A stretch of 64,000 nucleotides of DNA from positions 124,001 to 188,000 of the forward strand of contig NZ_SPQS01000004.1 in NCBI RefSeq assembly GCF_004570865.1. The letters are read 5' to 3'. A program made the position numbers and the translations under genes. Positions 26,442-34,719 of the stretch are shown one piece after another (position 1 is the stretch's first letter; each line of letters begins with the position of its first letter). The DNA is from Bradyrhizobium frederickii (GTDB lineage Bacteria > Pseudomonadota > Alphaproteobacteria > Rhizobiales > Xanthobacteraceae). The notes beneath the pieces were generated by a model. That model had not been told where the DNA came from and ran no database searches. It was given only the letters and a program-made list of their open reading frames with translations.

Positions 26442-27739
26442 CCGTGCCCTTCCTTGACGAGGTCGGAGGAGATCGCTTTCGCCTTGGTCAGATAGACGGT
26501 GGGCGCGCGGTGGCCGACGAGGCCGCGCGGCCGCCAGATCATGATCAGCACCATGGACATGCCGAACACCAGCATGCGGTAGGTCTCGAGGCCGCGGAAC
26601 AGCTCGAAGCCGCCGATCATGGCGAGCGCGGCAAGCGCCACGCCGAGCTGCGAGCCCATGCCGCCGAGGACGACGATGGCCAGCACCAGCGCCGATTCCT
26701 GGAAGGTGAAGGATTCCGGGCTGATGAAGCCCTGGCGGGTGGCGAAGAACGCGCCGGCGAAGCCGCCGAACATGGCCCCCGTCGCGAACGCCGTCAGCTT
26801 GGTGGTCGTGGTGTTGATGCCGAGCGCGCGGCAGGCGACCTCGTCCTCGCGCAAGGCTTCCCAGGCCCGCCCGATCGGCAGGCGGCGCAGGCGGATGGTC
26901 GCCCAGTTGGTGAGCAGCGCAAGCGCCAGGATCAGGTAGAACAGGAAGATGATGCGGTGCGTCGGCGAATATTCGATGCCGAGCTTGGCGGCGAGGCCGT
27001 CGTCGCTGTTATCGAGCGGGATGCCGAAGAAGGAGGGGCGGGGAATACCCGAGACGCCGTTGGGGCCGCCGGTGAGCTCCTGCCAGTTGATGATGACGAG
27101 GCGGATGATCTCGCCGAAGGCGAGCGTCACGATGGCGAGATAGTCGCCGCGCAGCCGTAGCACGGGGAAGCCGAGAAGCACGCCCCAGAACGCCGCGAGG
27201 ATGCCGGCGAGTGGCAGGCAGATCCAGAACGACCAGCCGAAATTGGTCGCAAGCAGCCCGTAGGAATAGGCACCGACCGCATAGAAGGCGACGTAGCCGA
27301 GATCGAGCAGGCCGGCGAGCCCGACCACGACGTTCAAGCCCCAGCCCAGCATGACGTACGTGAGCACGAGGATCGCAAGGTCGAGGATGTAGCGCTGGTT
27401 ATAGAAGATCACCGGCACCAGCAGCGTGAAGATCAGGAGCGCCGGCGCGAGGTAGCGGCCGATGAAAGACATGCCGCTCTGCACCGCCGGCGGCACCAGT
27501 TTCTCGGCGCCGGTCGGGCCGATCCATTGCCGCAGCAGCTCGATCACGATCGAGCCGCCGAACACCGCGGCGACGAGGGACGCGAGCTCGCCGAACCGCG
27601 TCCAATAAGTGAGCTGGCCGGAGGCGCCCGCCTCGGTGCGGATGCCGACCATCAATGAAAACAGCACCAGCGCGATCAGGGCGTTGACGAAAGCCGTCTT
27701 CAGGATGGAGGTAGTGCCCGTTGCAGGTTTGGCAGTCAT
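26438..27739 (-). CDS. livM: Branched-chain amino acid ABC transporter permease LivM
   Basis: This 433-residue inner-membrane permease of the HAAT family has an N-terminal extension with one or two helices and then the LivM core. Family segments are GWGLNVVVGLAGLLDLGYVAFYA, AIVTLAFGEIIRL and the EAA-like coupling region GRAWEALREDEVACRALGIN. The ATG at 27739 is used; an in-frame GTG at 27757 is an alternative and neither has a clear ribosome site. Its stop overlaps livG by four bases. It forms the channel with LivH. Confidence 0.93.
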   Translation of the reverse strand: MTAKPATGTTSILKTAFVNALIALVLFSLMVGIRTEAGASGQLTYWTRFGELASLVAAVFGGSIVIELLRQWIGPTGAEKLVPPAVQSGMSFIGRYLAPALLIFTLLVPVIFYNQRYILDLAILVLTYVMLGWGLNVVVGLAGLLDLGYVAFYAVGAYSYGLLATNFGWSFWICLPLAGILAAFWGVLLGFPVLRLRGDYLAIVTLAFGEIIRLVIINWQELTGGPNGVSGIPRPSFFGIPLDNSDDGLAAKLGIEYSPTHRIIFLFYLILALALLTNWATIRLRRLPIGRAWEALREDEVACRALGINTTTTKLTAFATGAMFGGFAGAFFATRQGFISPESFTFQESALVLAIVVLGGMGSQLGVALAALAMIGGFELFRGLETYRMLVFGMSMVLIMIWRPRGLVGHRAPTVYLTKAKAISSDLVKEGHG

Positions 27740-27766
27740 GGGTGAGGAAGTTGCCACGCGCGACCG

Positions 27767-28684
27767 TCAGACTTTTTCGACTTCGGGGCGACCGAGCAAA
27801 CCGGTCGGCATGAAGATCAGCACCACGATGAGGATCGAGAACGCCGCGACGTCCTTGTATTCGACCGAGAAATAGGCCGACCAGAACGTCTCGATCAGGC
27901 CGATCGCAAGGCCTCCGAGCATGGCGCCGGGCAGCGAGCCGATGCCGCCGAGCACGGCGGCGGTGAATGCCTTGATGCCGGCGACGAAGCCCATGAAGAA
28001 GTCGACGAGGCCGTAATAAAGCAGATACATCAGGCCCGCGACCGCGGCGAGCGCGGCGCCGATCACGAAGGTCATGGAGATGGTGCGGTCGACGTCGACG
28101 CCCAGCAGCGCCGCCATGGTCTGGTCCTGCTCGCAGGCGCGCATATCGCGCCCCAGCCGGGTGCGCGACACCAGCCAGGTGAAGATCGCCAGCAGCACGA
28201 TCGTGGTGATGACGACCACGATCTGGATGTTGGAGAGCTGGATCACGAAGCCATCGGCGCTCTCGTGCAGCGTGTAGCCGCCGGTGATCACGGGCGGCAC
28301 TGGCTTCACCCGCGCGCCTTGCGCCACCTGCGAATAGTTGGTCAGCACGAAGGACATGCCGATCGCCGACAGCATCGGGGCGAGGCGGAAGGAGTGGCGC
28401 AGCGGACGGTAAGCGATGCGCTCGATGGTCCAGCCATACAGGGCCGTGATCGCCATCGAGACCAGGATGACGATAAGCAGGATCACCGGGACCGCCGTCA
28501 GGCCGGTCGAGACCAGAAGAAGGAAGGTGATCAGCGCGATGAAGCCGCCGATCATGAAGACGTCGCCATGGGCGAAGTTGATCATGCCGACGATGCCGTA
28601 GACCATCGTATAGCCGATGGCGATCAGGCCGTAGATCGAGCCTAGGACGAGACCGTTGATGAGCTGCTGGGCGAAATAATCCAT
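27767..28684 (-). CDS. livH: Branched-chain amino acid ABC transporter permease LivH
   Basis: This 305-residue permease is the first gene of the liv operon. Recognisable segments are INGLVLGSIYGLIAIGYTMV and GIVGMINFAHGDVFMIGGF, with the coupling region RTRLGRDMRACEQDQTMAALLGVD. The ATG at 28684 (MDYFAQQL) is preferred over an in-frame TTG at 28699. Transcription probably begins in the 278-bp region shared with the divergent Gln-rich protein gene. Confidence 0.94.
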   Translation of the reverse strand: MDYFAQQLINGLVLGSIYGLIAIGYTMVYGIVGMINFAHGDVFMIGGFIALITFLLLVSTGLTAVPVILLIVILVSMAITALYGWTIERIAYRPLRHSFRLAPMLSAIGMSFVLTNYSQVAQGARVKPVPPVITGGYTLHESADGFVIQLSNIQIVVVITTIVLLAIFTWLVSRTRLGRDMRACEQDQTMAALLGVDVDRTISMTFVIGAALAAVAGLMYLLYYGLVDFFMGFVAGIKAFTAAVLGGIGSLPGAMLGGLAIGLIETFWSAYFSVEYKDVAAFSILIVVLIFMPTGLLGRPEVEKV

Positions 28685-28865
28685 GGGCTGCCGTACCAAA
28701 CCTGACGCGGGCTCAAAGCGAGCACTTGGGAGAGTGGGTTGGAGGGTGGTTTTCTTGGGCCCCGGCAGCCGCTAAGCATTCTGCACGTTTTGTAACAGCA
28801 GGGAACTGATGGCTGCAACACCTCACGCGGAGGCAGGAGGTCTTGTACAGAACTCATTTGGCGTT

Positions 28866-28899
28866 CCGGGTTCCGCAGGCGCGAGAAACCGGGTTCCGC
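28866..28899. repeat. Direct repeat CCGGGTTCCGC, two copies
   Basis: Identical 11-mers at 28866-28876 and 28889-28899 are offset by 23 bp, just over two helical turns. They lie in the gene-free 278-bp region between divergent livH and the Gln/Gly-rich protein gene. They could be regulator sites, or remnants of the 'attccggg' repeat family seen elsewhere. The rest of this gap shows no convincing promoter pair. Confidence 0.35.
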
Positions 28900-28962
28900 C
28901 CGCAACCTAACTGGGGGGCGACCGTTGTCTCGTCTCTGACGTCCAACAAGGGAGTTCCCCGA

Positions 28963-29133
28963 ATGACGAAGCAGCAGAACCAGAATCCGGGCCAGCAGAG
29001 TCAGAACCCCGGCCAGCAGCGCCCCGGGCAGCAGCAGGGCGGTGGTCAGAAACCCGGACAGCAGCAGCAGAACGACCCGATGCGCCAGGGCGATCGCCCC
29101 GGCCAGCAGGGCGGCCAGCGCGACCAGGAATAG
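28963..29133 (+). CDS. Gln/Gly/Pro-rich low-complexity small protein
   Basis: This 56-residue protein is built of imperfect repeats of NPGQQ and PGQQQ units, with more than half the residues Gln, Gly or Pro. It is predicted to be disordered, with no signal peptide or membrane helix. The ATG at 28963 follows AAGGGAG by ten bases, and a textbook terminator stands 40 bp after the stop. A complete expression unit around such a low-complexity frame argues that it is real. Function unknown. Confidence 0.65.
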   Translation: MTKQQNQNPGQQSQNPGQQRPGQQQGGGQKPGQQQQNDPMRQGDRPGQQGGQRDQE

Positions 29134-29172
29134 AGCGCTTGATAGCCGAGGAATAATAAGAGGGCGACGAGG

Positions 29173-29200
29173 GGCCCCGCCGAAAGGCGGGGCCTTTTTT
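29173..29200 (+). terminator. Rho-independent terminator
   Basis: A perfect 9-bp stem GGCCCCGCC / GGCGGGGCC with a GAAA tetraloop (29173-29194) is followed by TTTTTT (29195-29200). It terminates the Gln/Gly-rich protein transcript. Confidence 0.92.
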
Positions 29201-29214
29201 CTTGGCCTTCTAGC

Positions 29215-29300
29215 GTCGTCGTTCCGGGGCGGCTCGCAGAGCCGAACCCGGAATCTCGAGATTTCGGGCTCGATGCTTCGCGCTGCCACGCAATGACGAC
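29215..29300. repeat. Degraded or mosaic intergenic repeat
   Basis: The left side (GTCGTTCCGGGGC) is like the 'attccggggc' family arm at 6684. The right side ends CGCAATGACGAC, like the end of the other family at 30322-30408. It looks like a decayed or recombined copy. Confidence 0.45.
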
Positions 29301-29416
29301 CTCTGCGAGGCCGGTTAAGGTAAACAAAGGGTTTAAATTGCCGCCACGGTCTGATGCGAGTTAGCTCCCCGCAAAGCCTTCGATCGAAGGCGAAGGCAGG
29401 CGAAGCGGGAAGCGGC

Positions 29417-29953
29417 ATGTTCAGGAATTGGCGGATCGGCTCGGTCAACGGCGCGCTGCTGGCGGCCTATTTCATCCCGGCCTGGGCCCTGGTCGCCTTC
29501 AATATCATTGTCGCACCGGTGCACGGCCTCTACGAGCGGCCGAGCGTCGCGGTTGCGCTGTATCTCAGCGACCATCTCCAGATGGCCGGCATGGACACGG
29601 TGCGCGCCGCCTGGCTGCTGGCGCTGGGCCGGCTGACGGTCGTGGCGTTCTTTGCGATCTATCTCGTGCTGCTCTGCATTCCTCGCATCCGCAGGAACGG
29701 CGGCAGCGACGAGGCGCTCGGCATTGCCCTGGCGATCGGCAGCCTGATCTCGTTAGCCAGCATGATCATGGCTTCGAAGGTCGGCGAGATGGCGGCGCTC
29801 CGGCTGCACGCCACCGAACTGCTGCTCCTGCTCGGCGCCGCCATCGTGGTGGTGATCGAACGGCCCGAGGCCGCGCCCAAGACTGTTCAGAAGACCGTCG
29901 AGACTGCAGCGCCCCTAGGGCTTGAGCAGGCCGAGCTCCTGCACAATCGCTGA
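29417..29953 (+). CDS. Four-helix integral membrane protein, unknown
   Basis: This 178-residue protein has four hydrophobic segments (about residues 10-32, 58-85, 100-122, 133-151) and a short polar C-terminus with a repeated KTVQKTVE. No family is recognised; it resembles small inner-membrane proteins without catalytic motifs. The ATG at 29417 is preceded by GGGAAGCGGC. Its 3' end overlaps the convergent pcaC gene by 39 bp, so the two transcripts are antisense at their ends. Confidence 0.65.
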   Translation: MFRNWRIGSVNGALLAAYFIPAWALVAFNIIVAPVHGLYERPSVAVALYLSDHLQMAGMDTVRAAWLLALGRLTVVAFFAIYLVLLCIPRIRRNGGSDEALGIALAIGSLISLASMIMASKVGEMAALRLHATELLLLLGAAIVVVIERPEAAPKTVQKTVETAAPLGLEQAELLHNR

Positions 29954-30307
29954 GGCTTCCTTGACGGCGTGGTTCACGGCCGGCACGCCGCAATAGATCG
30001 CCTGCTGCAGCAGGATTTCCTTGATGTCGTCGGGCGTGAAGCCGCCTTCGGCAAGCGCCGCCCGCACGTGCAGGCGGAATTCGTCCCATTGCCCGAGCGC
30101 GACCATGGTGCCGATCACCAGCACGCGCCGCGTTCGCTCGTCGAAATGCGGCCGCGTCCAGATCTCGCCCCAGGCATAGCGCGTGATCATGTCCTGGAAA
30201 TCGGTGTTGAAGGCGTTGCGGTTCGCGATCGACTTGTCGACCCAGGCATTGCCCAGCACCTTGCGGCGAACGTTCATGCCGGCATCGCGGCGCTTCTGGT
30301 CGTCCAT
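29915..30307 (-). CDS. pcaC: 4-carboxymuconolactone decarboxylase
   Basis: This 130-residue AhpD-like all-helical protein matches PcaC, which decarboxylates gamma-carboxymuconolactone to 3-oxoadipate enol-lactone in the protocatechuate branch. GNAWVDKSIANRNAFNTDFQ at the N-terminus and EFRLHVRAALAEGGFTPDDI with HAVKEA later are typical. The ATG at 30307 has GGAGGG six bases upstream. It is the last gene of pcaB-pcaD-pcaC, separated from pcaD by a repeat element. Confidence 0.93.
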   Translation of the reverse strand: MDDQKRRDAGMNVRRKVLGNAWVDKSIANRNAFNTDFQDMITRYAWGEIWTRPHFDERTRRVLVIGTMVALGQWDEFRLHVRAALAEGGFTPDDIKEILLQQAIYCGVPAVNHAVKEASAIVQELGLLKP

Positions 30308-30321
30308 GTGTTTCCCTCCTT

Positions 30322-30408
30322 CGTCATTGCGAGGAGCGTAGCGACGAAGCAATCCAGAATGTCTGCGCCGAGAAATCTCTGGATTGCTTCGCTACGCTCG
30401 CAATGACG
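30322..30408. repeat. Intergenic inverted repeat, 'cattgcgagg' family
   Basis: CGTCATTGCGAG (from 30322) and CTCGCAATGACG (to 30408) are the outer arms. Inner segments AGCGACGAAGCAATCCAGA and TCTGGATTGCTTCGCT pair as well. It lies between pcaD and pcaC and could form a strong RNA hairpin that changes relative expression. Confidence 0.75.
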
Positions 30409-30419
30409 GCGTTCTGCTG

Positions 30420-31202
30420 CTAGCGCTGCGTCAAAAATCCCACCACCGCGTCGGTAAACGCGTGCGGCTGCTCGACGTTGGAAATGTGCGCGGCGTCGAT
30501 GATGGTCATGCTGGCGCCGGGAATCTTCGAGCGGATCAATTCGCCCGCCGAGATCGGCGTCGCCATGTCGTGGCGGCCGGCGATCACCAGCGTCGGACTC
30601 TTGATCTTGGCAAGCAGCTCGCGCTGGTCCAGCGTCGACAGCGCCTCGCAGCAGGCGAGATAACCTTCGACAGGCGAGGCGAGCAGCATCGACTTCATCC
30701 GCGCGGTGATGTCAGGCTCGCGCTCGCGAAAATCCTGCGTCAGCCAGCCTGCGATCACGGCATCGGCGACCGCGGCGATGCCGCCCTTCTTCACGGCGTC
30801 GATGCGCTCCAGCCATCTGGTCGGCTCGGCATAATAGCAGGAGGTGTTGGCGAGGATGAGCTTGCCGAAGCGCTCCGGCGCGTTGGCGCCGAGCCATTGC
30901 CCGACCATGCCGCCCATCGACAGGCCGCACCAATGCACCTTCTCGATGTTGAGGTCGTCGAGGATCGCGAGCACGTCGCGGCCGAAGCGCTCCATCGTAT
31001 AGGGGCCGGGCGGCACGCTGGACTTGCCGTGGCCGCGGCGGTCGTAGCGGATGACGCGGAACAGCTGCGTCAGCGCCTTCATCTGCGGCTCCCACATCTG
31101 AAGCGTGCAGCCGAGCGAGTTGGACAGCATCAAGGTCGGCCCGCCGTCGCGGCCCTCGACGGAGACGTTGAGCAGGCATCCGTCGGCATCGATCATGGGC
31201 AT
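30420..31202 (-). CDS. pcaD: 3-oxoadipate enol-lactonase
   Basis: This 260-residue alpha/beta hydrolase converts 3-oxoadipate enol-lactone to 3-oxoadipate. The catalytic triad is visible as Ser in GLSMGGM, Asp in AGRHDMATP and His in DAAHISNVEQPHAF, all typical of PcaD. YDRRGHGKS is the oxyanion-side motif. It starts 28 bp after pcaB and is followed by pcaC. Length and context support the assignment. Confidence 0.94.
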   Translation of the reverse strand: MPMIDADGCLLNVSVEGRDGGPTLMLSNSLGCTLQMWEPQMKALTQLFRVIRYDRRGHGKSSVPPGPYTMERFGRDVLAILDDLNIEKVHWCGLSMGGMVGQWLGANAPERFGKLILANTSCYYAEPTRWLERIDAVKKGGIAAVADAVIAGWLTQDFREREPDITARMKSMLLASPVEGYLACCEALSTLDQRELLAKIKSPTLVIAGRHDMATPISAGELIRSKIPGASMTIIDAAHISNVEQPHAFTDAVVGFLTQR

Positions 31203-31230
31203 GCGGCGTCTCCGTCGTATCTTGCGGTTC

Positions 31231-32586
31231 TCATTCGCGGTCGAGGCTGTAGAGCAGCCGGTCGATCAGGGCCTGGGAAGCCCCTTGATAGGCCATCGGC
31301 TCGAACAATGCCGCAATTTTTTCCGGCGAAAGCTGCGCATTGACCTGCGAATCGGCCAACAGCACCTCGCGCAGATGCTTCTTCTCGGCGACCGCGCGCT
31401 TGCTGGCGGCCTCGACGAGGTGGTGCGCATCGCTCTTGCCGATCTTCTCCGCCAGCGCGAACGTGACCGCCTCCGCCATGATCAGCCCATGCGTCGCGTC
31501 GAGATTGCTGCGCATGCGCGCGACGTCGACGTCGAGGCCTTCCGCGATGTCGACGATGGCGGAAAGCGCGCCCGAAGTGACCAGCATCAATTGCGGCAGC
31601 GTCGGCCATTCCGCATGCCAGGGACCGGCGCTGCGCTCGTGGTCCTGCACTTGCGCCGCGAAGATCGTCGCGGCAAGCTGCGGGGCCATCGTGGCGGCGC
31701 CCAGCGCGCTTGCGGCCGCGACCGGGTTGCGCTTGTGCGGCATGGTCGAGGAGCCGCCGCGGCCTTCGCCGGCCGGTTCGAACGCTTCGGCGACGTCGGT
31801 CTGCATCATCAGCGAGACATCGCGCGCGATCTTGCCGCAGCTTCCCGCCAGAATGGCGAAACAGGAAGCGGCCTCCGCGATCCGGTCGCGATGGGTGTGC
31901 CAAGGCGCTTCCGGCAGCGCCAGGTCGAGCTCGCGCGCGAGGCGTTCCGCCACGGCCAGGCCGTTGTCGCCGAGGGCCGCGAGCGTGCCGGCGGCGCCGC
32001 CGAATTGTAGCGCGAGGCCCTCGCGGCGGAGCCGCCGCAGCCGGCAACGGGCGCGGGCGAGGCTTGAGGCATATCCGGCGGCCTTGAGGCCGAACGGCAT
32101 CGGCAGCGCGTGCTGGAGCCAGGTCCGTGCCACCATCGCAGTGTTGCGATGGCTGCGCGCCAGTGCGGCAAAGCCCTTGATGGCGCGGCCGAGGTCGGCC
32201 TCCAGCGCATCGATGCCGGCGCGAAGCGTGAGCATGGTCGCGGTGTCGATGACATCCTGGCTGGTGGCGCCCCAATGCACGTAGCGCGCGGCCTCCTTGT
32301 CGGCCTTGCCGACATTGGCGGTCAGGGTCCTGACCAGGGGAATCGCAAGATTGCCCGATCGTGTCGCGGCCTCCGCCAGCGCGGCCATGTCAAAGGAATC
32401 GGCCTTGCAAGCGGCCTCGATCGGTCCCAGGGCGGATGTCGGAATCACATTCGTGGCGGCCTCGGCGCGTGCCAGGGCTGCCTCGAAATCAAGCATGTTC
32501 TGCAAGGTCGACCGGTCGTCGCAGACCGCGCGCATGGGGGCGCTCGACAGCATCGGTGCGAGCAGGGGGGAGAGGGACGTACTCAT
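31231..32586 (-). CDS. pcaB: 3-carboxy-cis,cis-muconate cycloisomerase
   Basis: This 451-residue fumarase/aspartase-superfamily enzyme lactonises 3-carboxy-cis,cis-muconate in protocatechuate degradation. The signature STMPHKRNPVAA is present, as are WGATSQDVIDTATMLTLR and RTWLQHALPMPFGLK. It resembles PurB in this window but has the PcaB-type C-terminal region and lies in a pca operon. It is the first gene of pcaB-pcaD-pcaC. The protocatechuate dioxygenase genes pcaGH are not in the window. Confidence 0.94.
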   Translation of the reverse strand: MSTSLSPLLAPMLSSAPMRAVCDDRSTLQNMLDFEAALARAEAATNVIPTSALGPIEAACKADSFDMAALAEAATRSGNLAIPLVRTLTANVGKADKEAARYVHWGATSQDVIDTATMLTLRAGIDALEADLGRAIKGFAALARSHRNTAMVARTWLQHALPMPFGLKAAGYASSLARARCRLRRLRREGLALQFGGAAGTLAALGDNGLAVAERLARELDLALPEAPWHTHRDRIAEAASCFAILAGSCGKIARDVSLMMQTDVAEAFEPAGEGRGGSSTMPHKRNPVAAASALGAATMAPQLAATIFAAQVQDHERSAGPWHAEWPTLPQLMLVTSGALSAIVDIAEGLDVDVARMRSNLDATHGLIMAEAVTFALAEKIGKSDAHHLVEAASKRAVAEKKHLREVLLADSQVNAQLSPEKIAALFEPMAYQGASQALIDRLLYSLDRE

Positions 32587-32664
32587 GTTGCGCGCGACCT
32601 AATCATCATGGCCCGGCCATGCCAATCCCTAACCGCCCGCACACGCCATTTTGCAGTTGCGAAT

Positions 32665-32675
32665 GTGCATTGCAC
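32665..32675. promoter_or_regulatory. Short palindrome upstream of pcaB/coxG
   Basis: GTGCATTGCAC is a perfect odd palindrome in the 172-bp divergent region, 79 bp before the pcaB start and 84 bp before coxG. It might be a regulator site for either unit; no PcaQ-type site (ATAACC-N4-GGTTAA) is seen. Confidence 0.25.
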
Positions 32676-32758
32676 GTGACCGGTCGCCGCCCTTTCCTTT
32701 GTCGCGTCCCTGCGTTACTTGATCAGCACTATAGTTACGCGATCCGGGAGGCACCCTC

Positions 32759-33205
32759 ATGGCCATGACGATGAACGGCGAAGTCCAGCTTGCGGCGCCG
32801 CGCGAGGCCGTGTGGGCCAAGCTCAACGACCCCGAGGTGCTGAAGGCCTGCATCCCCGGCTGCGAAGAGCTCGAGAAGACCGACGACGGCGGCTTTCGCG
32901 CAACGGCGAAAATGAAGGTCGGCCCCGTGTCGGCGCGCTTCAAGGGCAAGGTCACGCTGTCCGATCTCGACCCGCCGAACGGCTACAAGATCTCCGGTGA
33001 GGGCGAGGGCGGGGTCGCCGGCTTCGCCAAGGGCGGCGCGGCGGTCAAGCTGGCGGAGAAGGACGGCGGCACGCTGCTTTCCTACGACGTCGAGGCGCAG
33101 ATCGGCGGCAAGTTGGCGCAGCTCGGCCAGCGCCTCATCAACGGTGCCGCCAAGAAGCTCGCCGACGAGTTTTTCGCGAACTTCGCCAAGGCCGTACAGA
33201 GCTGA
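32759..33205 (+). CDS. coxG: CoxG-type SRPBCC protein
   Basis: This 148-residue CoxG-family protein (SRPBCC fold) occurs with CO dehydrogenase and related molybdenum hydroxylases. CoxG has been linked to recruiting the enzyme to the cytoplasmic membrane. MNGEVQLAAPREAVWAKLND, CIPGCEELEK and GEGGVAGFAKGGA are typical. The ATG at 32759 has GGGAGG seven bases upstream. It opens the cox cluster; the coxS gene follows after 134 bp with its own likely promoter. Confidence 0.9.
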   Translation: MAMTMNGEVQLAAPREAVWAKLNDPEVLKACIPGCEELEKTDDGGFRATAKMKVGPVSARFKGKVTLSDLDPPNGYKISGEGEGGVAGFAKGGAAVKLAEKDGGTLLSYDVEAQIGGKLAQLGQRLINGAAKKLADEFFANFAKAVQS

Positions 33206-33247
33206 AGGTCATCGCCTTCGGCATGGCGCCTTGCGTCCGGGGCGATG

Positions 33248-33276
33248 TTGCCCCGGGGCATAATGGCCCATATGAT
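33248..33276 (+). promoter_or_regulatory. Candidate coxS-coxM promoter
   Basis: TTGCCC (33248-33253) and TATGAT (33271-33276) are 17 bp apart, in the gap between coxG and coxS, with a leader of about 57 nt. The -10 is good and the -35 moderate. Confidence 0.45.
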
Positions 33277-33339
33277 GGGTTGGAATAATTATAAGAACCG
33301 CTTCGATGGGACCCGTCGGGGCGCTGATAGAGAGTGCTT

Positions 33340-33825
33340 ATGGCAAAAATCTCCCTCATCGTGAACGGCAATCCTGTCACGGCCAACGTCGATCCCCGCA
33401 CCCTGCTGGTGCAGTTCCTGCGTGAGAATCTGCGCCTGACCGGCACCCATGTCGGCTGCGACACCTCGCAGTGCGGCGCCTGTGTCGTGCATCTCGACGG
33501 CAAGGCCGTGAAGTCCTGCACCACGCTTGCGGTGATGGCCGACGGCCACGAGGTCAAGACGATCGAGGGGCTGGCCGCCGACGGCGCGCCGCTGCATCCG
33601 ATGCAGGAAGCCTTCCGCGAGCACCATGGCCTGCAGTGCGGCTTCTGCACGCCGGGCATGATCATGACCGCGATCGACATCGTGCATCGCAAGGGCCACG
33701 AGCTCGACGACCATACGATCCGGGAAGAACTGGAAGGCAATCTCTGCCGCTGCACCGGCTACCAGAACATCGTCGCCTCGATCTCCGCCGGCGCCAAGGC
33801 GATGGCGAAATCCGACCTCGCGTAA
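33340..33825 (+). CDS. coxS: Molybdenum hydroxylase 2Fe-2S subunit (CoxS type)
   Basis: This 161-residue subunit carries two [2Fe-2S] clusters. The plant-type cluster is held by Cys40, Cys45, Cys48 and Cys60 ([12 protein letters not shown]), and the second by Cys100, Cys103, Cys136 and Cys138 (QCGFCTPGM and CRCTG). It would pass electrons between the molybdenum site and the FAD subunit. The start is the ATG at 33340; an in-frame GTG lies six bases upstream. coxM follows after 27 bp. The large molybdopterin subunit that normally accompanies S and M is absent here. Confidence 0.93.
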   Translation: MAKISLIVNGNPVTANVDPRTLLVQFLRENLRLTGTHVGCDTSQCGACVVHLDGKAVKSCTTLAVMADGHEVKTIEGLAADGAPLHPMQEAFREHHGLQCGFCTPGMIMTAIDIVHRKGHELDDHTIREELEGNLCRCTGYQNIVASISAGAKAMAKSDLA

Positions 33826-33852
33826 CGCGCATCCCGCGATCAGGACATTCAG

Positions 33853-34659
33853 ATGTACGAATTCAAATATCATCGCCCCGGGACCGTTCGGCAGGCCGCC
33901 AACCTCCTGGTGAAGAACGAGGACGCCAAGGTGATCGCCGGCGGCCACACGCTGATTCCCGTCATGAAGCAGCGCCTGGCGAGCCCCCCGCATCTGGTCG
34001 ACCTCTCCCATATCGAGGGGCTCAACACGATCGAGATGAAGGGCCGCTCGCTGGTGATCGGCGCCACCGCCAAGCACGCCGAGGTCGCGGCCTCCGCGAT
34101 CGTCGGTGAGGCGATCCCGGCGCTGGCCAATCTCGCCAGCCAGATCGGCGATCCCGCCGTGCGCCACAAGGGCACGATCGGCGGCTCGCTCGCCAACAAC
34201 GATCCGACCGCGGACTATCCGGCCGCGGTGCTCGCGCTGGGCGCGACCATCGTCACCAACAAGCGTCGCCTCAAGGCCGAAGAATATTTCCAAGGCCTGT
34301 TCACGACCGCGCTCGAAGCCGACGAGATCATCACCAAGGTGCTGTTTCCGCTGCCGAAGAAGGCGGCCTACATCAAGTTCCGCAACCAGGCCTCGCGTTA
34401 TGCGCTGGTCGGCGTGTTCGTGGCGCGGCGTCCGTCGGACGTGCGGGTCGCCGTGACCGGCGCCGGCTCCGAAGGCGTGTTCCGCGTCGAGGCGTTCGAG
34501 GAAGCCCTCAAGAAACGCTTCTCGTCCAAGGTGCTCGATGGCATCAACGTGCCGGCGGAAGGCCTCAACAGCGACATCCACGGCAGCGCCGAATACCGCG
34601 CGCATCTCATCGGCGTGCTGACACGGCGCGCCGTCGATGCGGCCAACGCCAAGGAATAA
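33853..34659 (+). CDS. coxM: Molybdenum hydroxylase FAD-binding subunit (CoxM type)
   Basis: This 268-residue FAD subunit has the two family motifs IAGGHTLIP (residues 28-36) and GTIGGSLANNDPTADYPA, which contact FAD. C-terminal CO-dehydrogenase flavoprotein domain is present (RVAVTGAGSEGVFR). It accepts electrons from the 2Fe-2S subunit. Full length. It lies directly between coxS and the coxD-type ATPase gene. Confidence 0.93.
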   Translation: MYEFKYHRPGTVRQAANLLVKNEDAKVIAGGHTLIPVMKQRLASPPHLVDLSHIEGLNTIEMKGRSLVIGATAKHAEVAASAIVGEAIPALANLASQIGDPAVRHKGTIGGSLANNDPTADYPAAVLALGATIVTNKRRLKAEEYFQGLFTTALEADEIITKVLFPLPKKAAYIKFRNQASRYALVGVFVARRPSDVRVAVTGAGSEGVFRVEAFEEALKKRFSSKVLDGINVPAEGLNSDIHGSAEYRAHLIGVLTRRAVDAANAKE

Positions 34660-34719
34660 GCGGGTCACCGACGGGCCCGATGCCTGCCCTTCCGAGGGCG
34701 CAACCGAGACTGGCGTTTC

